Source: Zetaproteobacteria bacterium CG1_02_55_237 (GTDB lineage Bacteria; Pseudomonadota; Zetaproteobacteria; Mariprofundales; Mariprofundaceae). Taken from it: 37,559 bases of DNA. The translations under genes and the position numbers were made by a program. Below are positions 24,949 to 34,600 of this stretch, one piece after another. Below the pieces are notes generated by a model. The model ran no database searches. It worked only from the letters and a program-made list of their open reading frames with translations, and had not been told where the DNA came from. Where the stretch lies: NCBI GenBank assembly GCA_001871195.1, contig MNXA01000005.1:1-37559 (forward strand), written 5' to 3'. Every line of letters starts with the position of its first letter. Position 1 is the first letter of the stretch.

Positions 24949-25686
24949 TCAAAAGTGATAATTAACGCCTAACCTGAGAGTATCTATTTTCTGCTTGAAA
25001 GAGAACGTCCATATACCGCCATCGCTATATACGATGGTCGCATTATGTGCCCCAAAATCCATGTGTTCATATTCAGCGAACAGCGATAGATTTTTCAGTA
25101 TCATTTGCTCAACACCAGCACCAACAAGCCAACCCGTGTGCGTCACATCAGTGCTTCCAGAGTATCCGGTGCCGCCCAGATTGTTAGGGAAGGCATTCGG
25201 ATCACCGTCTGAATGGCGTGTTTTCGTCCACGCAAATCCAGCCTTAACATATGGCTGAGTATTAGGTTGAATCAAATAACCGACCCGTCCGGTAAGCGTA
25301 CCCAACGACTTGATACGATCCTTAAGTATATTTGTTGGTGACGTACCGTTTATATACAGATGGCTCCCGGACATACGAGCATAATCCAGAGAAGTTGCGG
25401 CGCCCAGCACCCAATTGGCATATTGGAAATCACAGCCCAACTGACCACCAATCGCACCACCTTTGGCAGTGTCTCCACCAATTGCTTCGTTGTAGGTCAG
25501 GATAGCGCCCGGATTGGTTATATTCGATAAAGATGTCCCATCAACCTTGGCCCAACCATAGCCGACATTGACCCCCGCATAGCATCCCTGCCAGTCTGAA
25601 ATAGTCGCTGCATGTGCCTGACAAATGCCTCCTGTGACCAGCAGACAAGTGATGGCAGCAATTTTTAGCAATGCATTGCTTGTCAT
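24949..25686 (-). CDS. Outer-membrane beta-barrel protein (OmpA-like/Omp25 porin family)
   Basis: A 245-residue exported barrel. A signal peptide (MTSNALLKIAAITCLLV, cut near AHAA) is followed by the hallmark WQGCYAGVNVGYGW and a C-terminal strand ending in Phe (LRLGVNYHF). The pattern NLSLFAEYEHMDFG and the alternating hydrophobic strands fit the 8-stranded surface-antigen barrel family. ATG 25686 follows a GGGAGAG at a suitable distance; the frame is open to 25749 but without a signal peptide there. The gene looks more A/T-rich than its neighbours and lies between an intact TRIC gene and a fragment of the same gene, so it may have arrived or been rearranged with that duplication. Confidence 0.82.
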   Translation of the reverse strand: MTSNALLKIAAITCLLVTGGICQAHAATISDWQGCYAGVNVGYGWAKVDGTSLSNITNPGAILTYNEAIGGDTAKGGAIGGQLGCDFQYANWVLGAATSLDYARMSGSHLYINGTSPTNILKDRIKSLGTLTGRVGYLIQPNTQPYVKAGFAWTKTRHSDGDPNAFPNNLGGTGYSGSTDVTHTGWLVGAGVEQMILKNLSLFAEYEHMDFGAHNATIVYSDGGIWTFSFKQKIDTLRLGVNYHF

Positions 25687-25840
25687 GATTTCTCTCCCTC
25701 TGTCCATAGACCACAGCTTGATTGGTATGCATTTATAGCAAGTTTTCACGCATTAAGATAGTCAAAAACAGTATTAAAGAGTGATGCAAACTGCTGGTTT
25801 CGGCTGAATCTGGCCGTTTTAACCCGATGGGAAGAAAATG

Positions 25841-26476
25841 CTAGGCCTCGGCGGATGGCAGAGACAGGTTCATGCGCCAGGCGAGCAGGCGGGTGCCGGT
25901 GGTGATAAGGACAACGCCCCAGATCACCCATACGTCTGATAGTCCGAGTTGCACGAAGCCAAGATAGGCCAGCGCACCGAACAGGCTGGCAGAGGCATAG
26001 ATTTCCTTTTTCAGGATGAAGGGAATTTCGGCCACCAGCATGGCGCGCAACACGCCGCCGCCGGTAGCGGTGAGCATAGCGATGAACAGGATACCCACAG
26101 GACCGAGACCAGCCTGATCGGCCACCGTAGCGCCAACCAAAGTGAACACCCCCAGACCAACCGCATCGAAGGCAATCAGCCAGTTTTCCTGCTCGTGCAG
26201 ACGTCGACCCCAGAAAAAGGCCAGCACCCCTACCCCGGCAGCAATCAATAGATAAACCTGATCGGCAAAGGCCGCCGGCGGATGCCTGCCAATCAGCGCA
26301 TCGCGCATCATGCCACCACCAAGCGCTGTGACGATGGCCAGCACCACGGCACCCATCAGATCGAGCTTCTTGGTCAGGGCGCGCAGCGCACCGGTCAGCG
26401 CGAACACCGCCGTACCGAACAGATCAAGCGCATGAATGGCAAATGGCAGCTGAATCGCCGTCCCGCTCAGGCTCAT
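25841..26476 (-). CDS. TRIC-family cation channel (UPF0126)
   Basis: A 211-residue membrane protein of the bacterial TRIC channel family (YicG-like). Seven hydrophobic segments are expected, and two internally repeated halves carry the glycine-rich motifs TALGGGMMRD and TATGGGVLRAM, which are the family's signature. Homologues form trimeric cation channels. It begins inside the mpl stop (ATGA), so it is probably co-transcribed with mpl. A decayed copy of its 3' end lies 1.15 kb downstream. Confidence 0.9.
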   Translation of the reverse strand: MSLSGTAIQLPFAIHALDLFGTAVFALTGALRALTKKLDLMGAVVLAIVTALGGGMMRDALIGRHPPAAFADQVYLLIAAGVGVLAFFWGRRLHEQENWLIAFDAVGLGVFTLVGATVADQAGLGPVGILFIAMLTATGGGVLRAMLVAEIPFILKKEIYASASLFGALAYLGFVQLGLSDVWVIWGVVLITTGTRLLAWRMNLSLPSAEA

Positions 26477-27867
26477 GTGATTTGACCGAGTTTTTCAAGC
26501 AAGTGCTTATGAATACCGTCGAAGCCGCCATTGGAGAGGATCAGGATGTCGTCACCCGTCGCCGCATGTTTGGCGAGATAATCGATAATGGCCGCAGCAT
26601 CGGGCAAGACCTGCGCATGCGGGCCAATGGTGGCACACACGCCCTGCGCATCCAGCACCTCATCAGGGGCAAGGTTGCGGCTGGACGGCTGAGAGAAAAT
26701 AACACCATCGGCGGCATCGAAACACAGTGGCAGGCGCTTTTCGTGGATGCGCGTACGCATGGTATTGGAGCGTGGTTCAACGATCACCCACAGCTTGCCA
26801 TCAGACTTCATCGCCGCCTTGGCTGCCGATACGATGCCCGTGATGGCTGTGGGATGGTGGGCAAAATCATCGAAGATGCGAATGCCGCGCGCTGTGCCTG
26901 AAAGCGTCATGCGTCGGCGAACGCCGGAGAAGGTTGTGAAAGCCTCGCTGATCTGTGTTAGAGAAACGCCCAAATCACAGGCTGCTGCTGCAACCGCGCA
27001 GGCGTTGGCAACATTGTGCACACCGATCATGCCCCATGATGTTTCAATCACAGGCTCGCCATCCCGATAAAGCCGGAAGGCGGTGCCATCATTTTTCAAT
27101 GCCTCCCAATGCCAGTCGGCAGAGGCGTGACCCAAACGCGCGAAGAAGGTGCACGGCGCCCAACAGCCGCGTGAGAGCACATCGGCCAGATTTTCATCAT
27201 CGGCATTGACGATGATGTGACCGTTGGCCGGCACGGTACGCAGCAGATGGTGAAACTGTAGTTTGATGGCCTCCAGATTCGGGAAGATATCGGCATGATC
27301 GTATTCCAGATTGTTCAGAATCAGGGTGCGCGCATGGTAATGCAGGAACTTGCTTCGCTTGTCGAAAAAAGCGGTGTCGTATTCATCCCCTTCAAGCACC
27401 ACATGCTCGCCCTCACCCAATCGTGCCCCACCACCGAAATCCTCGGGGATACCGCCAATCATAAAGCCGGGCTTTCTGCCCGCGGTTTGCAGCACATGTG
27501 CCATGAGGCTGGCGCTGGTTGTTTTGCCATGCGTGCCGGCCACTACCACGCCATGCCGGCCGGACAGGATGTGATCACCGATGAACTGTGCGCCGGAGGT
27601 ATAGGGGATGCCGGCATTAAGCACCGCCTCAACCTCGACATTGCCGCGCGAGAGCGCATTACCGATAACGGCCAAATCGGGGACAGGCTCCAAATTCGCC
27701 GCATCAAAAGGGGCAATAGCAATACCCAGATCGCGCAGGTAATCCGACATCGGCGGATAGATACCCGCATCCGAGCCGCTAACCCTGTACCCCTGTTCTC
27801 TGGCCAGCGCCGCAATCGCCGCCATCGCAGTACCACAAATACCCAGAATATGGATGTGTTTTGACAT
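26473..27867 (-). CDS. mpl: UDP-MurNAc:tripeptide ligase Mpl (murein recycling)
   Basis: A Mur-ligase that joins recycled L-Ala-gamma-D-Glu-meso-DAP to UDP-MurNAc. The 464-residue product begins at the conserved HILGICGTAMA, has the ATP loop GTHGKTTSASL, the NLEYDHADIF block and the C-terminal RRRMTLSGTARGIRIFDDFAHHP segment. The start ATG 27867 matches the family; an upstream in-frame ATG at 27906 would add 13 unrelated residues. Its presence implies diaminopimelate-type peptidoglycan and recycling. It is divergent from the esterase gene. Confidence 0.94.
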   Translation of the reverse strand: MSKHIHILGICGTAMAAIAALAREQGYRVSGSDAGIYPPMSDYLRDLGIAIAPFDAANLEPVPDLAVIGNALSRGNVEVEAVLNAGIPYTSGAQFIGDHILSGRHGVVVAGTHGKTTSASLMAHVLQTAGRKPGFMIGGIPEDFGGGARLGEGEHVVLEGDEYDTAFFDKRSKFLHYHARTLILNNLEYDHADIFPNLEAIKLQFHHLLRTVPANGHIIVNADDENLADVLSRGCWAPCTFFARLGHASADWHWEALKNDGTAFRLYRDGEPVIETSWGMIGVHNVANACAVAAAACDLGVSLTQISEAFTTFSGVRRRMTLSGTARGIRIFDDFAHHPTAITGIVSAAKAAMKSDGKLWVIVEPRSNTMRTRIHEKRLPLCFDAADGVIFSQPSSRNLAPDEVLDAQGVCATIGPHAQVLPDAAAIIDYLAKHAATGDDILILSNGGFDGIHKHLLEKLGQIT

Positions 27868-27988
27868 CGCCGGATTGAACCACAACACCTGCCGCCGACA
27901 AAGCATTTTTGCTACGACTGTTTACTTACATCTGAAGCCTCAGTCAGGGAGTGCAGACAGAGGCATGCTGATTGGGCAATATCGCCCC

Positions 27989-28657
27989 ATGAACCTGCAC
28001 ATCCTGCCGCACCTGACCGTTGAAACAGTTCCCGAGCCCAATGCCGCCATCATCTGGCTGCATGGCCTGGGTGCCGACGGGCACGATTTCGAACCGATTG
28101 TACCGCAACTGGGATTAAAGCCCGAGGCGCGCATCCGCTTCATTTTCCCACATGCTCCGGCCATGCCGGTGACCATCAACGGTGGTTATGTGATGCCTGC
28201 CTGGTATGACATCCGCCAAACCGATCTCGGCATCGAGCACGACGAGGCGGGTATCGCCGCCTCAGCAAAGGCTGTGCAATTGCTTGTTGAGCAACAGCAA
28301 ATGAATGGCATTGCCGCCTCGCGCATCGTCCTGGCCGGCTTTTCGCAGGGCGCAGCCATGGCTCTGCATGTCGGGCTGGCTCAGGAAGAAGCACTGGGCG
28401 GCATCATGGCTCTGTCCGGCTATCTGCTTCTGCCAAACAAACTGAAGACACATCTATGCCGCGAAGCGCTGGGCACGCCATTGTTCATGGCGCATGGCAT
28501 CAACGATCCGGTTGTCCCCTTCAGCCTCGGTGAAGCCTCGCACGACAGATTGCAAAAGCTGGGCATGGCAGTGGATTGGCACAGCTATCCGATGGCACAT
28601 CAGGTCTGCCCAAAGGAAATCGCCGCCATCGGCGCATGGCTCAACAAACTTCTTTAG
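27989..28657 (+). CDS. Carboxylesterase/phospholipase of the alpha/beta-hydrolase family
   Basis: A 222-residue serine hydrolase of the YpfH/EstB type, acting on short-chain esters or lysophospholipids in homologues. Oxyanion motif HGLGADG, nucleophile S119 in GFSQG, acid D173 in INDPVVP and H204 in PMAHQV form a complete triad, and VTINGGYVMPAWYD is characteristic. ATG 27989 matches the family start; ATG 27965 is an alternative eight codons upstream, and neither has a good Shine-Dalgarno sequence. It is divergent from mpl and convergent with the next gene, 12 bases away. Confidence 0.9.
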   Translation: MNLHILPHLTVETVPEPNAAIIWLHGLGADGHDFEPIVPQLGLKPEARIRFIFPHAPAMPVTINGGYVMPAWYDIRQTDLGIEHDEAGIAASAKAVQLLVEQQQMNGIAASRIVLAGFSQGAAMALHVGLAQEEALGGIMALSGYLLLPNKLKTHLCREALGTPLFMAHGINDPVVPFSLGEASHDRLQKLGMAVDWHSYPMAHQVCPKEIAAIGAWLNKLL

Positions 28658-28669
28658 GTTTATGAACGA

Positions 28670-29470
28670 TCAGGTGAGCTTGGCAAGGTGCTCGAATTCT
28701 TCGGCTTCGACATAGATTGAGGACGGATAGATCGGACCGATATCCACCATGATCCACACCCCGCCCCGCTGACCCAATTCAACATCCAGCACATCGCCCT
28801 CATGCAGCAGCCCGGCAATCTCGGGAGAAAGCACAACGGGCCCGATGCGCTCCTCCTGTGAATCGAAGTGCAGCCAAAGCTGTTCGCCTTCCACTCTGGA
28901 AATGCGCGCATGCCCTTCGGCAAAGCGGGAAAAACCGGAACTGCGCGCATGCTCAGGCAACCCGTGTGCGAGTCGCACATAATGAAACAGGAGATGGGCG
29001 GCCTTAACCACGCGCACCACATCCGGTTCGGTATCGGCCAGCACGGAGAGAAAACCGATCTGCTGCGCTGCATCCATGCGCCCGCTCTTGTTCAGAAACA
29101 ACCACCAGTCGCGCATCACTGCGGCAAACTCAACCACAGCACCAACATCCCCACCCAGTTCACGCGGCAGATACCAGCCGAAGAATTCGCGGATATGGGT
29201 GGCTTCAAGCTGTTCGAGTTTAAGATCATACACCGACAGGGGCGGCTCGATATCACCGTCCATCAGCTCATTCATGTGCGAATCAAGCTGCTCTTCCCAT
29301 TCGTCGAGTTGCCAATCGTCGGATTCCACCACCTCTTCATCAAACAGGTCCGAGTAGGCAACCAGATAGTGTGTCAGATGTTCCATGCAGGCCTCGGCAG
29401 CCTGTCCATGGTCGGCGCTGTTCGAGTTCTGAGTGCGCACGAAGCCATCCACTGCATCCTGTAATAGCAT
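28670..29470 (-). CDS. Unrecognised acidic protein
   Basis: A 266-residue cytoplasmic protein that I do not recognise. The N-terminal third is very acidic (DLFDEEVVESDDWQ, DEWEEQLDSH), followed by a helical middle (FFGWYLPRELGGDV, ADTEPDVVRVVKAAHLLFHYVR). A C-terminal region (about 205-260) is predicted beta-rich (GEQLWLHFDSQEERIG, GDVLDVELGQRGGVWIMVDIG), which could be a small beta-barrel. ATG 29470 is chosen because GGAGG lies 6 bases upstream; an ATG at 29491 lacks one. It is convergent with the esterase and divergent from efp. No function is assigned. Confidence 0.7.
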   Translation of the reverse strand: MLLQDAVDGFVRTQNSNSADHGQAAEACMEHLTHYLVAYSDLFDEEVVESDDWQLDEWEEQLDSHMNELMDGDIEPPLSVYDLKLEQLEATHIREFFGWYLPRELGGDVGAVVEFAAVMRDWWLFLNKSGRMDAAQQIGFLSVLADTEPDVVRVVKAAHLLFHYVRLAHGLPEHARSSGFSRFAEGHARISRVEGEQLWLHFDSQEERIGPVVLSPEIAGLLHEGDVLDVELGQRGGVWIMVDIGPIYPSSIYVEAEEFEHLAKLT

Positions 29471-29582
29471 CAAGCCTCCACTTGCCCGCACAGGGCGTTC
29501 TGGCTATGGTCGCGCCCACACCTGATAGGCAGTAAAAGCGCTGTTTTTCGACGGTAAGGCTACGACACTAAGGAGCAAAACC

Positions 29583-30143
29583 ATGCAAATCAATGCCCCA
29601 AGTATTCGCAAGGGAATGATACTGGAAGTCGATGGCAATCTTTGGCGCGTCATGAAAACCCAGCATGTGACGCCCGGTAAAGGCGTGGCCTGTATGCAGG
29701 TTGAGATGCGCAACATCGAAACCGGAAATAAAACCAACAAGCGCTTCAATTCGACCGAGCGTGTCGAACAGGTCACCCTGTCACAACGCAATATGCAGTT
29801 CCTCTACGAGGATACCGGCAAATACCATTTCATGGATCAGGAAACCTACGAACAGATCGAGTTCGATGCTGCCTTTCTGGAAGATATCACCCCCTATCTG
29901 CTGCCGGAAACCGAGGTCATCGTCGAATTTCATGACGTGCGGGCACTGAACGTGCGACTTCCACAGACCGTGGTGCTGGAAGTGGTGGAATGCGATGCCA
30001 CCATCAAAGGTCAGACAGCAACCGGATCCTACAAGCCAGGCAAACTGGAAACCGGTGCGACGATCATGGTGCCACCGTATCTTGAAGCAGGCACGAAGAT
30101 TAAGGTCAACACTGAGACCGGCGAGTACATGGAAAGGGCCTAG
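29583..30143 (+). CDS. efp: Elongation factor P
   Basis: EF-P relieves ribosome stalling at consecutive prolines. The 186-residue product has the three beta-barrel domains. The modification loop reads TPGKG, with the target Lys at position 33, the lysine (EpmA-type or similar) class rather than the arginine class. The C-terminal signature ATGSYKPGKLETGA is intact. AAGGAG sits 7 bases before the ATG. No epmA or epmB modification gene is in the window. The tolC-like gene begins 31 bases after its stop. Confidence 0.97.
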   Translation: MQINAPSIRKGMILEVDGNLWRVMKTQHVTPGKGVACMQVEMRNIETGNKTNKRFNSTERVEQVTLSQRNMQFLYEDTGKYHFMDQETYEQIEFDAAFLEDITPYLLPETEVIVEFHDVRALNVRLPQTVVLEVVECDATIKGQTATGSYKPGKLETGATIMVPPYLEAGTKIKVNTETGEYMERA

Positions 30144-30174
30144 CACCCTGATCCTCGGCTGACAGACCAGATCC

Positions 30175-31659
30175 TTGATACGCTTCCCGTACATCCCACT
30201 CTGCCTGACGCTGCTCTGCTTTTCTGCCCAGGCTGATGCACAGGAACTCTCTCTGAGCAATGTCGTGCAGGCAGTACTGCAACAGAACCCTAATCTCAGC
30301 CTAAGCCGAACCGACACTGCCATTGCTGCTGCGGATGAGCAGCGGGTGCAGGGACTTCTGGACACCAGCATCAACGGCAGCATCAGCGGCAGCGACGAAC
30401 AGATACCGGTAGCCAGCGACTTTCAGGCTGCCGAAAACCGCATACTGCAAATCAATGGCGGGATCAGCCAACCGCTGAGCAATGGCGATACGCTGGGGAT
30501 ACAGGCCAGCTATTCGCGCAGCGGTCAGGCCTTTACTTCACCCCTGGCTGCTCAACTGGCCCGCTTCAACCCGGCCTACCGTTCGCAAATCGATGTCACC
30601 TACCGCCATGCCCTGCTGCGCGGTGCCGACCGCCCCGATTATTCGCTGGGCCTCGAATCGGTACAGGCGAAAACAGAGGCAGCCAGCCTAAGCGAGTATA
30701 TCGTCGCCCGTACGCTGGCCCTGTCGGCACTGAATGCCTTTTTCCGTCTGGCATCGGATGACATCAACGTCACCATCGCCCGGCAGGCTGTCGAGCGTGC
30801 CCGTCAGGTGTTGCGCTATCAGAAATACCGGCAGGAATTCGGTCTGATCGAACAGGCCGAGGCCTTGCAGGCCGAGGCACTTCTCGCGGCACGCCAGACC
30901 GACCTGCAACGCGCGCATGCGGCACGGCAAATGGATGCAAGCGCCCTAAGTCGCCTGATGCTGCGCAAAACAGGTCAGAATATTTCCCTGACCCTGCCAC
31001 CACTTTCGGCAAGCGCATCGACTCCCGACATCGACGCGGCTGAAAAAACAGCCCTCGTGCAGCGCCCCGATGTCAGGGCTGTGGATGCCCGCCTGAAAGC
31101 AGCCGAGGCCGATCTCGCCGCAGCACAGGATATCGACAGCACGCAACTGGATGTCGTGGCACAGCTCGGCACACGCTCCCTGGATGGCAAACCGGCCCCT
31201 GCTGCGGCACAAGGATTCTCGGTAAACGACCGCTTCGCATCCCTGTCGCTGGAGATGCAGGACAGTCTGGGCCGCAACAGCGCGAAAGCAGCCATCCGCA
31301 AGGCGGAGCTGGCACGACAGCGCCTGAGCGATCAGCGCCAGCAATCACTGGAACAAATCCGTGATGATCTGTCCGCAGCCATCAATGCCATCGATACCGG
31401 CATTCCGAGCCTGCGCATGGCACGCCTGCAGGCAATTGCCGAGCAGAAGAAATATCAGTCTGAACTGAGTCGTTACCGCGAAGGGCGCTCGAATACGGCA
31501 ACAGTGGTGCAATTCGAGGGCGAGCTGCGCAATGCCGAATTGCAGGAGCGACTGCAACAACTGACCCTGCAGTTGGCGCACTACCAGTTGGCCTGGGCTC
31601 AGGGCAGCCTGTTGAAAGATCTCGGCATCGAACTCCATGAAGGCGCAGGACAACCATGA
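30175..31659 (+). CDS. TolC-family outer-membrane efflux protein
   Basis: A 494-residue exit duct for an efflux or secretion system. A signal peptide (RFPYIPLCLTLLCF, cut near AQADA) is followed by two repeats with long alpha-helices, as in TolC, for example YSLGLESVQAKTEAASLSEY and DVRAVDARLKAAEADLAAAQ. There is no upstream in-frame start: a TGA at 30160 closes the frame, so translation must begin at the TTG at 30175. The stop overlaps the RND pump start (ATGA), so the two genes form a pair. Substrate unknown. Confidence 0.9.
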   Translation: MIRFPYIPLCLTLLCFSAQADAQELSLSNVVQAVLQQNPNLSLSRTDTAIAAADEQRVQGLLDTSINGSISGSDEQIPVASDFQAAENRILQINGGISQPLSNGDTLGIQASYSRSGQAFTSPLAAQLARFNPAYRSQIDVTYRHALLRGADRPDYSLGLESVQAKTEAASLSEYIVARTLALSALNAFFRLASDDINVTIARQAVERARQVLRYQKYRQEFGLIEQAEALQAEALLAARQTDLQRAHAARQMDASALSRLMLRKTGQNISLTLPPLSASASTPDIDAAEKTALVQRPDVRAVDARLKAAEADLAAAQDIDSTQLDVVAQLGTRSLDGKPAPAAAQGFSVNDRFASLSLEMQDSLGRNSAKAAIRKAELARQRLSDQRQQSLEQIRDDLSAAINAIDTGIPSLRMARLQAIAEQKKYQSELSRYREGRSNTATVVQFEGELRNAELQERLQQLTLQLAHYQLAWAQGSLLKDLGIELHEGAGQP

Positions 31660-34600
31660 AGACCGCCATTGCCTTCTTCGTGCGCCACGGCCTGCTGGTC
31701 AACCTGCTATCCCTGATGCTGCTGGCTGGTGGCATATACGCCGGCGCCAATATCCAGCGAGAGGCCTTCCCCAGCGTTAATTTCGATGTAATTGTCGTGG
31801 TAGCAGTCTACCCGGGCACTGCACCCCGCGAAGTTGAGCAACTGCTGCTCACTCCCATTGAGCGGGAACTCAAGGGCATCGACGGCATCAATGTTATTCG
31901 CGCCACGGCTTTCGCCGGCTCCATGCAGATAACCATCGAGGTGGATCCGAACTACAAGGATCGCTCGCGGCTGGTTTCCGATATCCAGCAGGCCATCAAC
32001 CGCGCTGATTTGCCGCTGGATCTACCTGCCGATCCGGTGATTACCGAGATTAAATCCGAGCAGGCGCCGGTGCTCACCTTCTCCATCTTCGGCGATTTCG
32101 ATCCGCTGACGCTAAAACGGCTGGGCGACAAAATTGAGGACGATGTGCTGGGTCTCAAGGGCGTTGCCAAAATACTCGTTCAGGGGGATCGCAAGGAGGA
32201 AATCCGCATCGTTCCCGACCCGGAAAAAATGCGTCAGCAACGCATCTCCACCAATGATCTGATTGCCTTGATTCGCGGCTGGAATATCAATGCGCCCGGC
32301 GGCCGCCTGAAAGCTCCCGATGGGCAACGCATTATCCGCATCACCGGCGAATTCACCTCGGCACAGGATGCAGCGAATCTTGTGCTGCGCGCCAACGACC
32401 TGGGCCAAGTGGTTCGCCTTGGCGATATCGCCGAGGTCACCCAGACGCTGGAGCGAGCAGAACGTTATGTCGGCGCGCAGGGTGATCCGGCGCTGAATAT
32501 GATCGTGCTGAAAAAAGGTGATAGCGATATCATTGAACTGGTGGATCGCGTGCGCGCTTACCTTGATACAGTGCCGGAGAAATACGGCGCAGGTGTGAAT
32601 GTCCGCGTGTACAACGACATGTCCACCATCACCCGCCTGCGCCTTGGCGTGCTCACCCAGAACGGCGCCATCGGCCTTGCCCTGGTATTGCTTACCCTGA
32701 TGCTCTTCCTGCGCCCTGCCGTGGCCCTGACCACGGCCTGGGGCCTGCCCATCATCTTTTTCTCCGGCCTGCTGGTGCTGTTTCTCTCCGGTGTGACACT
32801 GAACCTGTTGACCATGTTCGGTTTTATCATGGTGCTCGGCCTGATGGTGGACGATGCCATCATCATCGGCGAAAACGCCACCTGGCATATGGAACAGGGT
32901 CTGCCGCCCGAAGAGGCCGTGATCACCGGAACCCATGAGCTGCTCGGCCCCGTATCAGCCACAGTGCTGACCACCATCGTCGCCTTCCTGCCGCTGATGT
33001 ATATGGACGGCATCATCGGCAAGTTTATTTATTCCATCCCTGTGGTGGTGGTCACCCTGCTGCTGTTTTCCTGGGTGGAAGCCATTTTTATCCTGCCCAA
33101 TCATATCCGCGACATAGCCCATGCCAACAAACACCCCAAGGAAAGGGCTCTGTTTGTCTGGATTACAGATATCTATGCATGGTGGCTGGAAAAGGCGGTC
33201 AAACTCCGTTATCTAACCATTCTCCTGACCATACTGGGGCTTGCGGGTACAGCCATGCTGGCTTCGACAATGAAATTCCAGCTCTTCCCCTCAGGTGCCG
33301 AATCCACCTTCTATCTGCGTGTCACCATGCCCATCGGCACCACACTGGAAGAGATGCAGGCGCAGTTGAAGGTACTGGATATCGAGGTAAGGAAGCGCAT
33401 CGACCCGGCCCTGCTTGAAACCACTACCATGGTGGCCGGAGAAAACAGTGCCGATCAGCGCGAGTCGCTCAAGCAAATCGGTGACCGTTTCGGTTTTGAG
33501 CGGGTGATTCTGATTCCATTCACCGAGCGCACCATTTCAGCCTATAGCGCGATGGAAAAAATCGAAAAGGAAATACCGCCCCTGTTCCCCAATCTGGACA
33601 TCAGTTTCGCCGTGGAGCGTGCCGGACCGCCCGTAGGACGCGCCCTGCAGGTCGAACTGACCGGCAGCGACGAAGCGGCCATGGTTCGCACCGCCAAACG
33701 CCTGATGCGCGCATTGCAGGACATCCCCGGTGCGATGGCGATTGAAAGTGATCTGGAGCCGGGCGACCCGGAAATCCATATCGTGCTGGATCGCAAACTG
33801 GCTGCCTATGCAGGTGTCGATCTGGCTACGGTCGCCACGCATGTACGCGCCGCCTTCGATGGCCTGCGCATCTCAACGCTGAAACATGGCAAGGAAGAGG
33901 TGGATGTCACCATCCGTTTTGCCGAAGCAGCGCGCCACGATCCTGCAACCCTGATGCAGCTGGAGGTACCCAACCTTTTCGGCGGGCTGGTGCCGCTGTC
34001 GCGCATTGCGCATCTCGAGGAATTGCCCGGCACCACCAGTATCCGGCATAAGGATGGCGATCGTGTCATCAATGTCTCCGCCGAGGTCGATCACAAGCTC
34101 ATCACATCCAAGGAGTTGAACGACAAGGTTGCCGCCATGCAGGAGCAATGGCTGGGTGAGGATGCAGGCAGGCTGCACACGCATCTGGGCGGTGAGGAAG
34201 AACGCAGTCAGGAATCTGTGCGCGGTCTGGCCTTCAGCTTTCTGTTTGCGCTGGCCGGCATCTTTGTGATTCTGGCCATCCAGTTCAATCGCATCAGCTA
34301 TCCGATTCTGGTCATGCTGGCCATTCCCTTCGGCGCCATCGGCATCATCGTCGGCTTCTTCCTGCACGGACAGCCGCTGTCCTTCATGGCTCTGATGGGT
34401 TTTGTCGCTCTCACCGGCGTGGTGGTCAATGCCTCCCTGGTTATGGCGGTATTCATCCAGCGCCTGATTGATGACGGCGTGGCGTGGCGCGAAGCCATTC
34501 TCGAAAGCGGCAAACGCCGCCTGCGCGCTGTGCTGTTAACCGCCATCACCACCGTGGTTGGCCTTCTACCCACCGCCTATGGCTGGGGTGGCCACGATCC

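Noticed and set aside
32112-32936. A 274-codon minus-strand frame inside the RND pump gene
   Set aside because: Antisense shadow of a clear RND gene, with no Shine-Dalgarno sequence or recognisable domain.
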